A stretch of 64,000 nt of DNA from Galbibacter kalidii (GTDB lineage: Bacteria; Bacteroidota; Bacteroidia; Flavobacteriales; Flavobacteriaceae): assembly GCF_026241135.1 (NCBI RefSeq), contig NZ_JAPFGA010000009.1:105997-169996 (forward strand), given 5' to 3'. Within the stretch, counting starts at the first letter, position 1. Every line of letters starts with the position of its first letter. The notes under the pieces are model-generated. The model had not been told where the DNA came from, did not search any database, and worked only from the letters and a program-made list of their open reading frames with translations. Shown here one piece after another: positions 8,738 through 17,893 of the stretch. The position numbers and the translations under genes were made by a program.

Positions 8738-9427
8738 TTATATTTTAAAAGTAAATCCGTTCTCAACTTTTTTGTCATATTTTTCCTTGTCAAACTTGTA
8801 GAGGAAAGAGCCTTTTCTGGAAGAGGTCATGTCTTTTTCCTTCAGTTTTATAAGAATGTCCAGACTGTTTATTTTATTGATGAAATTACGCTTATCCAAT
8901 TCTTCATCCAAAATAGCTTCATATAGTTTCTGAAGCTGCCTCATGGTGAATTTCTCTGGTAAAAGTTCAAACCCTATGGGCTTGTTGGAAGTCCTGTATC
9001 GCAATCTTCGTATAGCGTGATGCACCATTTTATCATGGTCAAAAATCAATTTTGGAGCCTTGGAAACACTAAACCACTTTGCGGAATATTGTTCGATGAG
9101 TTCTTCGTTGTGTTCCTCGATATTGATCAAAGCGTAGTAGGCCACAGAGATTGTACGTTCTACAGGGTCACGGTCAACCTTACTGAAACCGTAAAGCTGT
9201 TCCAGGTAAATATTGTGAAAACCGGTTAAATGATGCAAGATCCTGTTGGCAGCATCGTCAAGGGTCTCATGGCGTTTTAAGAAACCACCCATTAAGGACC
9301 ACTTTCCTTTTTCCGGTTCAAAATCCCGCTTAATTAATAATATTTTAAGGTCTTCCTTATCAAATCCGAATATAATACAATCGACTGCCAGAAGAACCTT
9401 GTCTTCTTTATCGTAGCTGTTTAACAT
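8738..9427 (-). CDS. araR: Nudix-type arabinose regulator (AraR of Bacteroidota)
   Basis: 229 residues: residues about 10-145 are a Nudix-like domain and about 150-225 a winged helix-turn-helix (MRQLQKLYEAILDEELDKRNFINKI). This is the architecture of NrtR-family regulators. In Bacteroides thetaiotaomicron the L-arabinose regulator AraR belongs to this family, with the Nudix-like domain acting as an effector-binding domain. In the Nudix box region (GGFLKRHETLDDAANRILHHLTG) the catalytic REUXEE signature is broken, which agrees with a sensor, not a hydrolase. It is divergent from susC across 422 bases that contain two candidate operators. The assignment to AraR rests on family plus location beside araBDA. 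Confidence 0.85.
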   Translation of the reverse strand: MLNSYDKEDKVLLAVDCIIFGFDKEDLKILLIKRDFEPEKGKWSLMGGFLKRHETLDDAANRILHHLTGFHNIYLEQLYGFSKVDRDPVERTISVAYYALINIEEHNEELIEQYSAKWFSVSKAPKLIFDHDKMVHHAIRRLRYRTSNKPIGFELLPEKFTMRQLQKLYEAILDEELDKRNFINKINSLDILIKLKEKDMTSSRKGSFLYKFDKEKYDKKVENGFTFKI

Positions 9428-9593
9428 AGGGGTGAGCTTAATCTAATAATATCGAAATGTAAACTTACTCATTTTTTATGAAATGCCTAATAACAATAAA
9501 AACAAACTGATGAAATGAACATAATGATGATTATTAGGTAGCTAACTCTGTTAAAAGAAAATAGATGTGAAAAAATCAAGCTTTATTCAAAAT

Positions 9594-9612
9594 AAGTGTT
9601 AAAAACTAACTT
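9594..9612 (+). promoter_or_regulatory. candidate AraR operator, araR-susC intergenic (distal)
   Basis: AAGTGTTAAAAACTAACTT: left half exact, right half TAACTT (4/6), with the same 7-base spacer as the araB site. It is embedded in a larger inverted repeat AAATAAGT (9590-9597) / ACTTATTT (9609-9616). Its position between the divergent araR and susC genes would let one site control both. Confidence 0.5.
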
Positions 9613-9810
9613 ATTTGACGTTTTTTAGTTTTTTTTAGGTGTGATTTTAATCAAATTTAGGGTAAAAACCAGTAAAGAACACCCAAAAACCAGATTTTTT
9701 GCACCTCGCAAAAGTGGCGTCGTTATTGACGTATGTTTATTTTATGAGATAAATATTAAGATATTGTTAATAAAATATTTGTTTATTTAAATAAATCTTA
9801 ATAAAATTGT

Positions 9811-9829
9811 AAATGTAAAAACAACACTT
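9811..9829 (+). promoter_or_regulatory. candidate AraR operator, close to susC start
   Basis: AAATGTAAAAACAACACTT matches AAGTGT-N7-ACACTT at 11 of 12 positions and ends 20 bases before the susC ATG. A repressor here would block the 5' untranslated region or start site. The rest of 9428-9849 is very AT-rich, with no ORF; several near-consensus -7 elements are present (for example AATATTTG near 9774) but none is convincing. Confidence 0.55.
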
Positions 9830-9849
9830 ATAATCTTAATCTAACTAAT

Positions 9850-12800
9850 ATGAAAAGAACAAACAAACTCATGAAAATGAAGAGTCTTGTAGAAATCCGA
9901 TGGATTCGGATTTTTATAATGGCTCTTTTCTTCATCCCTTTGGTGGGCGTACAAGCTCAGCAATCACAATCTGTTACAGGAGTGGTCACTTCTGCTTCTT
10001 CAGGAGAACCGCTTCCGGGGGTAAACGTGATTGTAAAGGGGACAAGCATAGGTATAGCAACCGATTTTGACGGTAAATACACCATTCAGGCATCGCAGGG
10101 GGATGTACTGGTATATTCATATATCGGTTTTAAGACCCTGGAGGCTACCGTTGGGAGCTCAACGACAGTCAACGTCTCTCTTGAAGAAGATTTTGCTTCT
10201 TTGGATGAGGTGGTTGTGATTGGATATGGATCTCAAAGGAAATCAGACCTGACCGGATCGGTTAGTGTGGTTGATGTTGAGGATGCCAAGAAGACAGTGA
10301 CCTATGATGTGGCCAAAATGCTTCAGGGGCAAGCACCGGGAGTTACAGTACAATCATCAGGAGAGCCGGGAGGCTTTGTGAATATTAAAATTAGAGGGAT
10401 TACCTCGTTTGCCAATAATAACCCATTATTCGTTATAGATGGTGTGATTGTAGATGATCCTTATGATTTTGCTACAGGGGAAATCGAATCCATACAAGTA
10501 TTAAAAGATGCTTCTTCAGCTGCCATATATGGTGCTCGAGGTGCTAATGGGGTAGTCATTATTACTACTAAAAAAGGTAGGGAAGGAAAGATAGGCATTA
10601 CGTACAAATCAATGACTGGTATGCAGAATGTCCCTAAAAAGTTATCATTGGTTAACAGAGAACAATATCAAGAAATAACCAATGTAGCTGAAACCAATGC
10701 TGGTATTGCTATAGCACCGGCCAACGATCCTACTAGCGAGAATTATGTTAGTAATATAGATACTGATTGGCAAGATGCTGCTTTTCGTACTGCAATGGTA
10801 GAAAATCAAAGCCTTACGTTTACTGGTGGGGCAAAGGCTATGAATTATAGCTTAAATATGGATTATTTTAAAAATACCAGTTACTTTAAAACCCCTCAAG
10901 CTTATACGAGGCTTTCTACAAATTTGAACCTTGGCGGGGAGAAGGGTAAATTTAAGTACGGAGCCAAAATTTCTTATACCCAATCAGACAAAGAAAACTT
11001 TAATGAGTATAATGAAGGAACTTCTTCAGTTATAAATTTATTGCAAAACATACCCACTATTCCAGTATATGACGAAACGCATTTGGGAGGCTATGGGGGT
11101 CCTGACCAACTTATCCACAAGGCGATAACATTGAATGTTATAGGATTCAATAATTTAATCACAAATGAAAACCTAAGAAACAGATTCTTAGGAAATGTTT
11201 GGGGAGAATATGAAATAGTAAAAGGGTTAAAATATAAACTTAATGTTAGTGCTGATAGATTAGATTGGGGGACTCGTTATTTTATACCACCTAGTTACTT
11301 AGATTGGTATCATCGTACTACAAATGATGAAGCTTCGCTAGATGTTACTAGTGGAAACCTTAAGCGTACCATTGTTAACAATACACTTTCTTATCAAACT
11401 GTATTGGGAGATAAACATAATATAGATGTTTTGTTGGGTTGGTTGCAAGAGCGGTCTGACTATTACAATCACGTTTCGCGTGGTGTAGGTTATGGAGACT
11501 TGGCCATTCCCAAACTGCAATATGCCGATAATAGGGATGCCTCTGAAAATGAAAGTGCCGAAGTGTACTTGTCTTACATTAGCCGTTTAAACTATTCTTT
11601 TGACGACAGGTATTTTTTAACCGCTAATTTCCGTCAGGATAAATCGTCTTTGTTTGCTCCAAACAACAACACAGGTAACTATTTTTCTGTTTCCGGAGCT
11701 TGGAAACTGCATAACGAAAACTTTATCAACTTGCCCGAATGGTGGAATACTTTAAAGCTAAGAGGGGGGTATGGCCAGTTGGGTAACAATACTATTAGCC
11801 CGTACCAATTTTACACTACTGTAAACTCGTTTGCCCATGCTACCTTTGGTGGCGAACTTGCGCAGGGAACCACGGCCTTGGAAATTAAAGATGCTGATAT
11901 TAAGTGGGAAGATACCGAATCGACCAACGTTGCAGTAGAAACCAGTTTTTTTAATAATTCACTTGAGTTTTCAGCCGAGTATTTTGTTAAAAAATCTATA
12001 GACCTCTTGGCTAATTTTCCCTTGCCTTTTTCAACAGGAGCAATTGATCCGGAAGACTGGGCTAATCCTTCTGTAACTACCAATGCTGCAACAGTACGCA
12101 ACACGGGGCTTGAATTTGCCTTGACTTACAGGAACTACAAAAAACAAGATTTCGGATACAGTATTTCTGCCAATGTAGGTACGCTTAAAAACGAAGTGCT
12201 GAAGATTGGAGAAGATGGACGACCCATTCCTGGTGCTGCGGCTCGAACAGCAGTAGGTCGTTCAGCCGGTGAAATCTATGGCTATGTTACCGATGGTATT
12301 TTTCAAAATCAAGAAGAAATTGATACTCATGCCGATCAGCCTGATGCTGCACCCGGTGACATTCGATTTAAGGATTTAAACAATGATGGTTTGATTACCG
12401 ATGACGACCGGACTTTTTTGGGCGGTACCATTCCTAAAGTAAGCTACGGCCTTAACTTCAGTGCCAATTACAAGGATTTTGATTTCTCGTTTTTCTTTCA
12501 AGGAGCTGCGGGGCATAAAATTTTTAATGCTACCTACCGTGCAGTCATGATAGGTGACTATACTAATCACCATACCGATATGTTAAATTACTGGACACCG
12601 GAGAATACCAATACAAACATTCCAAGACCAGTTATTGGAGATCCTAATTCTAATCAGAGGGATTCTGATCGTTGGGTAGAGAATGGCGACTTTCTGAAAT
12701 TACAGAATATTCAGTTGGGGTATAATATCCCAGTAGAGAATACCAAGTTTTTCAGTGGAGCTCGAGTGTATGTTTCTGGACAAAACCTCTTTGTGCTTAC

Positions 12801-12921
12801 CGATGGTTTTAAAGGATACGACCCTGATTTTATGAGTGATGGCCTTTTTTCTAGAGGATTTTATAACGGATCATTCCCTAACCCAAGAACCTTGGCTTTA
12901 GGTTTAGAAGTTAAGTTTTAA
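9850..12921 (+). CDS. SusC-like TonB-dependent receptor (arabinan PUL)
   Basis: 1023-residue outer-membrane transporter of the SusC/RagA family. In order: N-terminal signal sequence with its hydrophobic core at about 20-35 (cleavage after VQA), a carboxypeptidase-like domain (about 41-115: VTGVVTSASSGEPLPGVNVIVKGT, DGKYTI), a TonB-box-like LDEVVVIGYGSQ (about 118-129), the plug (MLQGQAPGV to GANGVVIITTKKG), then a beta-barrel ending in the aromatic C-terminus GLEVKF. It imports arabino-oligosaccharides bound by its SusD partner, powered by TonB-ExbBD. It is the first gene of the arabinan operon, 16 bases ahead of susD. The first ATG gives a long n-region; the ATG at codon 8 or 10 is an alternative. 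Confidence 0.95.
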   Translation: MKRTNKLMKMKSLVEIRWIRIFIMALFFIPLVGVQAQQSQSVTGVVTSASSGEPLPGVNVIVKGTSIGIATDFDGKYTIQASQGDVLVYSYIGFKTLEATVGSSTTVNVSLEEDFASLDEVVVIGYGSQRKSDLTGSVSVVDVEDAKKTVTYDVAKMLQGQAPGVTVQSSGEPGGFVNIKIRGITSFANNNPLFVIDGVIVDDPYDFATGEIESIQVLKDASSAAIYGARGANGVVIITTKKGREGKIGITYKSMTGMQNVPKKLSLVNREQYQEITNVAETNAGIAIAPANDPTSENYVSNIDTDWQDAAFRTAMVENQSLTFTGGAKAMNYSLNMDYFKNTSYFKTPQAYTRLSTNLNLGGEKGKFKYGAKISYTQSDKENFNEYNEGTSSVINLLQNIPTIPVYDETHLGGYGGPDQLIHKAITLNVIGFNNLITNENLRNRFLGNVWGEYEIVKGLKYKLNVSADRLDWGTRYFIPPSYLDWYHRTTNDEASLDVTSGNLKRTIVNNTLSYQTVLGDKHNIDVLLGWLQERSDYYNHVSRGVGYGDLAIPKLQYADNRDASENESAEVYLSYISRLNYSFDDRYFLTANFRQDKSSLFAPNNNTGNYFSVSGAWKLHNENFINLPEWWNTLKLRGGYGQLGNNTISPYQFYTTVNSFAHATFGGELAQGTTALEIKDADIKWEDTESTNVAVETSFFNNSLEFSAEYFVKKSIDLLANFPLPFSTGAIDPEDWANPSVTTNAATVRNTGLEFALTYRNYKKQDFGYSISANVGTLKNEVLKIGEDGRPIPGAAARTAVGRSAGEIYGYVTDGIFQNQEEIDTHADQPDAAPGDIRFKDLNNDGLITDDDRTFLGGTIPKVSYGLNFSANYKDFDFSFFFQGAAGHKIFNATYRAVMIGDYTNHHTDMLNYWTPENTNTNIPRPVIGDPNSNQRDSDRWVENGDFLKLQNIQLGYNIPVENTKFFSGARVYVSGQNLFVLTDGFKGYDPDFMSDGLFSRGFYNGSFPNPRTLALGLEVKF

Positions 12922-12937
12922 CAAAAAAAATATTAAA

Positions 12938-14491
12938 ATGAAAAATAAAATAATTTCAATGAGTCTTGTTCTGGCAGTACTTGTTTTATGTGGCTGCGTT
13001 AAGGAAGACGACTTGTTACAATTGAACCCTAATGAGATGGATTCCGGGAATTTCTGGAAAACAGATCTGGATGCCTTTAAAGGAGTCAATGCAGTATACC
13101 AAGCTTTTTATTACGACGGCACCTATTTGCGCAGTACCCAGATTATGATTGATACCAAATCGGACGACACCCGAAGCAATAGCCCGTGGGGAGCTATGGC
13201 CAATATAGGTAAATTTAATTCCAGTGTAGCGCTGGATGATATTTACGGTTGGGGCTTTAGAGACTATTACATTGGCATGTACAGGGCTAACCAGGTCTTG
13301 GAGCATGTGCCGGATATAGAAATGGAAGATCAGGGCCTAAAAAATAGGGTGTTGGGTCAAGCTTATTTTTTAAGAGGTTTGCTTCTGATGCACGCTGTGA
13401 AAATGTTCAATAACGTGCCGGTGCCAAATACTACCGAAATATATCACGAACAAAAAACACAAGCAGAAGGTTGGGCGCAGGTTATTGCCGATTTTGAAGC
13501 TGCGGCCGAATTGTTGCCTGTATCCTATACAGATGTGTCAGGTTTAGATGCTGGTCAGGTAGGGCGTGCCACCAAAGGAGCTGCTTTGGGTTATTTGGGC
13601 AAAGCCAAATTGTTTACTTACGATTACGAAGGGGCGAAGACAGCTTTTGAAGCGGTTATGAACCTTGGAGTTTACGATTTAGTACCCAACTATCGCGATA
13701 ATTTTACCGACAAAAACGAAAACAACATGGAATCTGTTTTCGAAATTCAGTTTGACCGTGATGTAGGAGGTCTCGACTTGGGTTGGGTAGGAGCTCCAGG
13801 TTCTAGTTGGAGTAAAACCACTGCACGTGCCATTACTTATGGACCTAGGGGGTTTGGTTATGTTGATGTACAACCTACTTGGGTTTTGTTTGACGAGTTT
13901 CATGAAGAGGCTACGGTGAGTGGTGATGTCGACCCTCGTTTGAATGCTACTATTTTTTATGACGGTGGCGATATGCTATATGGGCATGATTTTGCAACTG
14001 TATATGCAAACAGTCCAGCTGATATAAATGATTTATTTTGTGCTAAATACCAAAACTCAGACGGTACATATCCCGATGAGTTTGATTGGCGGTCAGGTAT
14101 CAATGAACGTTTAATGCGTTATGCAGATGTATTGTTGATGTATGCTGAAGTGCTTAATGAACTCGACCGAACTGCAGATGCGGCACCTTATATTCAACGG
14201 GTAAGAAACAGAGTAAATCTTCCCGACCGAACAACTGAGTTTGCCAATATGAGTCAGCAGCAAATGCGTGATCAAATAGCACATGAACGCTTTTTGGAAT
14301 TTGGTTTGGAAGGTCATCGTTTTGACGATATCCGTCGATGGGGATGGCTGGACGACCCGTCCAAACTGACATGGTTAGAAACAAGAGACCCGGAATTTGA
14401 AACCTATGTTGAGGGAAGGGAATATTTCCCTATCCCACAGCGAGAAATAGATAACAACCCGTTTCCTGTAGAGCAAAACCCTGGGTATTGA
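12938..14491 (+). CDS. SusD/RagB-family surface glycan-binding lipoprotein
   Basis: 517-residue partner of the preceding SusC. The signal peptide ends in the lipobox VLCGC (Cys20), followed by KEDDLL, a charged stretch of the kind that directs Bacteroidota lipoproteins to the surface. SusD features: NFWKTDLDAFKGVNAVYQAF near the N-terminus, TPR-like helices (GQAYFLRGLLLMHAVKMFNNVPVP), and the C-terminal block ERFLEFGLEGHRFDDIRRWGW with the closing PIPQREIDNNP. It caps the SusC barrel and binds the oligosaccharide. The next gene is 235 bases on, after a hairpin. Confidence 0.95.
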   Translation: MKNKIISMSLVLAVLVLCGCVKEDDLLQLNPNEMDSGNFWKTDLDAFKGVNAVYQAFYYDGTYLRSTQIMIDTKSDDTRSNSPWGAMANIGKFNSSVALDDIYGWGFRDYYIGMYRANQVLEHVPDIEMEDQGLKNRVLGQAYFLRGLLLMHAVKMFNNVPVPNTTEIYHEQKTQAEGWAQVIADFEAAAELLPVSYTDVSGLDAGQVGRATKGAALGYLGKAKLFTYDYEGAKTAFEAVMNLGVYDLVPNYRDNFTDKNENNMESVFEIQFDRDVGGLDLGWVGAPGSSWSKTTARAITYGPRGFGYVDVQPTWVLFDEFHEEATVSGDVDPRLNATIFYDGGDMLYGHDFATVYANSPADINDLFCAKYQNSDGTYPDEFDWRSGINERLMRYADVLLMYAEVLNELDRTADAAPYIQRVRNRVNLPDRTTEFANMSQQQMRDQIAHERFLEFGLEGHRFDDIRRWGWLDDPSKLTWLETRDPEFETYVEGREYFPIPQREIDNNPFPVEQNPGY

Positions 14492-14681
14492 TAATGAAGC
14501 GAGCCATAAATTTCACCTATATAAACCTTGTCTAATAGGTAGGTACGTGTGAATAAAGATTGTTATGGTGAGTTCCATAGATTGATTTTAAATTTTTAAT
14601 TGATTGATTGTTAAAAATTTGCAAATCATGTGTATATGAAACATTTATTTTAATTTAGTTTCAAATAGTTTTTATAATTTC

Positions 14682-14708
14682 AAAGACCGCAGATTAAATG
14701 CGGTCTTT
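14682..14708 (+). terminator. hairpin between susD and the enzyme genes
   Basis: Perfect 10-bp stem AAAGACCGCA / TGCGGTCTTT with a 7-base loop, ending 18 bases before the GH51 start codon. The tail after the stem (GTTCAC) is poor in T. It may therefore be a partial terminator or mRNA-stabilising hairpin that leaves susCD mRNA in excess over the enzyme mRNA, as seen in other SusCD operons. Confidence 0.5.
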
Positions 14709-14726
14709 GTTCACAAACAACAGCTT

Positions 14727-16280
14727 ATGAATTTGAGAAAAATTACAGTTACGATGTTGGTTGCTCTTATGACCAGTCAACTGTCGATTGCGCAAAAAAC
14801 AACCACAGTCGAATTAAAGCCATCCGAAGAGGCTCCAACAATCAGCAAACACATTTATGGTCATTTTGCAGAACACCTCGGACGGTGTATCTACGGCGGA
14901 TTTTATGTAGGTGAAGACAGTGATATTCCCAATACAAATGGGGTTAGGAATGATATTATCGTCGCATTAAAAGATTTGAAAATACCTAACCTGAGATGGC
15001 CGGGCGGTTGCTTTGCCGATACCTATCACTGGAAAGATGGTATAGGACCAAAAGAAGATCGACCAACCATCGTCAATCGTTGGTGGGGTGGGGTAACAGA
15101 AGACAACAGTTTTGGTACGCATGATTTTCTAAACTTGTGCGAAGTCCTGGAAACCGAACCTTACCTCGCAGGTAACGTAGGAAGTGGTACGGTTCAGGAA
15201 CTGATAGACTGGGTGCAGTACACCAATCATGATGGTAAAAGTCCGATGTCAGACCTGAGGAAAAAGAACGGCAGGGAAAAACCTTGGAATGTAAAATACT
15301 GGGGAATAGGTAACGAAGCTTGGGGATGTGGCGGAAATATGACACCGGAATACTACTCAGATGAGTATAGGAAGTATGCTACCTTCCTTTCCGGATGGTC
15401 CAACGAAAGTGGTATATTCCGTATAGCTTCAGGAGCATCCAGTTCGGATTATAAATGGACTGAAGTGTTGATGAAGAACATTAAGCATAATCTTTTAGAA
15501 GGGATGGCGCTTCATCATTATTCCGTTATTGATTGGAACAACAAGAGTTCGTCGACAGGTTTTGAAGAAGAACATTATTTCAAGACTATGACAGAAGCCC
15601 TTAAAATGGAAGAGTTGATAGAAAAGCACACAGCCATTATGGACAAATACGACCCTGAAAACAAAATCGCTTTGGTAGTAGACGAATGGGGAGGCTGGTA
15701 TGATACAGATAAAGGACCTAACGGAACTCCACTGTTTCAGCAAAATACCATGCGTGATGCAATGATTGCTGGGGTTACGCTCAATATTTTCAATAATCGT
15801 GCAGATCGGGTAAAAATGGCCAATCTGGCACAAACCGTTAATGTGTTGCAGGCCGTAATCTTGACCGATGCCGAAACCAACAAAATGCTGTTGACACCTA
15901 CCTATCATGTTATGAAAATGTATAATGTGCATCAGGATGCAACTTTGATTCCTGTGGAGTTTGAATCGCCTAAATATGAATTCAACGGTGAAAGTTTACC
16001 CGCGGTTTCTATCTCTGCTTCAAAAAAAGAGGGGAAAACACATATTTCTTTGACGAATATCGATGCTGAAAAGGAAAACACAATAGAGTTGGATGTAACA
16101 AATCTGGGTATCAAAAATGCTTCAGGATTAATATTAAAATCCGATAAGTTACAAGACCACAATACTTTTGATAATCCTGAAAAAATTACGCCTTCAGAAT
16201 TTAAGGATTTTAAACTGAAAAAAGGAAAATTGAGTTTGACATTACCACCCTTATCGGTAGTGGTTCTCGAAGCTAAATAA
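14727..16280 (+). CDS. GH51 alpha-L-arabinofuranosidase (compact type)
   Basis: 517 residues: signal peptide (1-22, ending LSIAQ), a (beta/alpha)8 barrel, and a C-terminal beta-sandwich. The acid/base Glu197 lies in YWGIGNEAWG and the nucleophile Glu320 in ALVVDEWGGW, both in the expected GH51 context; LRWPGGCFADTYHW (89-102) is the family's substrate-pocket loop. It is a retaining exo-enzyme removing alpha-1,2/1,3/1,5-linked L-arabinofuranose from arabinan side chains or oligosaccharides. There is no lipobox, so it is probably periplasmic. It is first in the enzyme block and much shorter than the second GH51 in the same operon. Confidence 0.95.
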   Translation: MNLRKITVTMLVALMTSQLSIAQKTTTVELKPSEEAPTISKHIYGHFAEHLGRCIYGGFYVGEDSDIPNTNGVRNDIIVALKDLKIPNLRWPGGCFADTYHWKDGIGPKEDRPTIVNRWWGGVTEDNSFGTHDFLNLCEVLETEPYLAGNVGSGTVQELIDWVQYTNHDGKSPMSDLRKKNGREKPWNVKYWGIGNEAWGCGGNMTPEYYSDEYRKYATFLSGWSNESGIFRIASGASSSDYKWTEVLMKNIKHNLLEGMALHHYSVIDWNNKSSSTGFEEEHYFKTMTEALKMEELIEKHTAIMDKYDPENKIALVVDEWGGWYDTDKGPNGTPLFQQNTMRDAMIAGVTLNIFNNRADRVKMANLAQTVNVLQAVILTDAETNKMLLTPTYHVMKMYNVHQDATLIPVEFESPKYEFNGESLPAVSISASKKEGKTHISLTNIDAEKENTIELDVTNLGIKNASGLILKSDKLQDHNTFDNPEKITPSEFKDFKLKKGKLSLTLPPLSVVVLEAK

Positions 16281-16283
16281 TCT

Positions 16284-16316
16284 AAACCTCCAAGGTCTTC
16301 AAGACCTTGAAGGTTT
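16284..16316. repeat. junction palindrome (TTCAA centre)
   Basis: Arms 16284-16299 and 16301-16316 pair with one mismatch around a single C (AAACCTCCAAGGTCTT / AAGACCTTGAAGGTTT). It has the same plan as the palindromes at 21967, 24065 and 31385. There is no T tail, so probably an mRNA-processing or REP-like element rather than a terminator. Confidence 0.7.
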
Positions 16317-16339
16317 GAATTGGTTGACAATCTGAAAAA

Positions 16340-17845
16340 ATGAATGAATACAATTTTACATACCTGATCATTGCCATTATTTGTTTGCTTGTGGGGTGTT
16401 CCAAAGACGAAACACCTCCGGTGATAAATAATAGTGAGGAAGAAATCGAACCTGTCGAAAACAACGGGGAAGAAAATGTGGGCTTTGAGATCAATTCGAT
16501 AACGGATACGTATCCCAATTTGGCTCCGGTTGAAAATGTATATGAATGGGGTCCGTACAATGTTCACGATCCGTCGATTATCAAGTCTGGAGGTACGTAT
16601 TATTGTTACAATACTGATGTGGCCTACGGAGCTGAAATACGTCCGGGTGTGCAAATTCGCAAGTCTGATGATTTAATTGAATGGGAATTTGTTGGTTGGG
16701 TGTTCGATGGCCTGCCTGAAAAGGGTAGCACTTTCATCAAAAACAATGGGGGCGAACCTTTTAATGCACTTTGGGCACCTTATATTATGGAAGTCAATGG
16801 AGAATATCGTTTGTATTATTCCTTGTCGTCTTCCACACCGAGGTTGAGTACTATTGGTTTGGCAACGGCCTCATCCCCGCTTGGTCCGTGGACAGAGCAG
16901 GGCTTGGTCGTGACATCAAAAGACGATGCCACCGTTCAGACCAATGCTATAGACCCATCAGTAATTGTTGACGCTGCCGGAAACCATTGGATGTACTACG
17001 GTTCTGCTTGGGACGGAATTTATAAACTGCAATTGAATCCTTCATCCGGTTTGGCCATGACCTCGGGCGACAAAGGTGTGCGGGTGGCACAACGGGGCTT
17101 TACCGGTGAAACGGTTAACGGAAATATTGAAGGCCCTGAAATTATTTACAATCCCGAATTTGACAAATATTACCTGTTTATCGCCTACGATTGGTTACAG
17201 ACAAAATACAATGTGCGCGTAGGTAGAAGTGATAACCCTGACGGACCTTTTTACGATTTTGCAGGGAATGACCTCAATATTGAAGAAGACAACGGACCGA
17301 TGATTTTAGCGCCGTATCAATTCAATGGACATTCGGGTTGGCAAGGGGTATCGCACCCGGGGATTTTTGATGATGGCAACGGACAATTCTATATGTCACA
17401 TCAGGGACGACCGGGAGAGGATAGCTTTTATATGGTGCTGCACGTGCGTAAAATGCACTGGACGAAAGACGGCTGGCCTATTGTATCTCCTGAGCGTTAT
17501 GCAGGAGTGGAACAAACCGATATTACTAATGAAGATTTAATAGGGAATTACGAACAGATCATTTTAGGATATAACGTAGTGCCTGGATATGACAACGAAC
17601 AAACCTCGCCGGATTTTCAAACGGCAATTAATTTAGAACTGAATGCCGATGGTTCCATCAATGGCAATAGTGATAACAATTGGACATACAATGCTCCTTG
17701 GCTAACACTTGCTTGGGCCAACGGTTTTACAGATAAATTGCATGTAGAACGAGGCAGGGATTGGGAAAATCAGGTGGAAAGTACCATTCTGTTATCAGGT
17801 TTAAACAATGACGGAACTGCCATTTGGGGCAAAAAAATAAATTAA
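16340..17845 (+). CDS. GH43 endo-arabinanase-like lipoprotein with C-terminal domain
   Basis: 501 residues. Lipobox LLVGC (Cys20) followed by an acidic linker rich in Glu, Asp and Asn (residues 21-50), typical of surface lipoproteins. The five-bladed propeller has the three GH43 acids: Asp77 (VHDPSI, base), Asp205 (NAIDPS, pKa modulator) and Glu264 (GNIEGPE, acid). After about residue 395 a small beta domain follows, as in the Bacillus Abn2-type endo-1,5-alpha-L-arabinanases. It probably cuts the arabinan backbone at the cell surface to fragments that SusCD can import. The distinction endo versus exo is inferred from the extra domain and lipoprotein anchor. Confidence 0.85.
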   Translation: MNEYNFTYLIIAIICLLVGCSKDETPPVINNSEEEIEPVENNGEENVGFEINSITDTYPNLAPVENVYEWGPYNVHDPSIIKSGGTYYCYNTDVAYGAEIRPGVQIRKSDDLIEWEFVGWVFDGLPEKGSTFIKNNGGEPFNALWAPYIMEVNGEYRLYYSLSSSTPRLSTIGLATASSPLGPWTEQGLVVTSKDDATVQTNAIDPSVIVDAAGNHWMYYGSAWDGIYKLQLNPSSGLAMTSGDKGVRVAQRGFTGETVNGNIEGPEIIYNPEFDKYYLFIAYDWLQTKYNVRVGRSDNPDGPFYDFAGNDLNIEEDNGPMILAPYQFNGHSGWQGVSHPGIFDDGNGQFYMSHQGRPGEDSFYMVLHVRKMHWTKDGWPIVSPERYAGVEQTDITNEDLIGNYEQIILGYNVVPGYDNEQTSPDFQTAINLELNADGSINGNSDNNWTYNAPWLTLAWANGFTDKLHVERGRDWENQVESTILLSGLNNDGTAIWGKKIN

Positions 17846-17850
17846 TGTAC

Positions 17851-17870
17851 AGACGCATAATTATGCGTCT
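17851..17870. repeat. perfect 20-bp palindrome
   Basis: AGACGCATAATTATGCGTCT is fully self-complementary. It sits between two GH43 genes, 23 bases before the chosen GTG start of the second. The same theme (GACGCA/GGCGTA palindromes) recurs at 26754-26769 and 28485-28502 in the same operon. Confidence 0.75.
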
Positions 17871-17893
17871 CAGTATTGCTAAAATTAATAAAA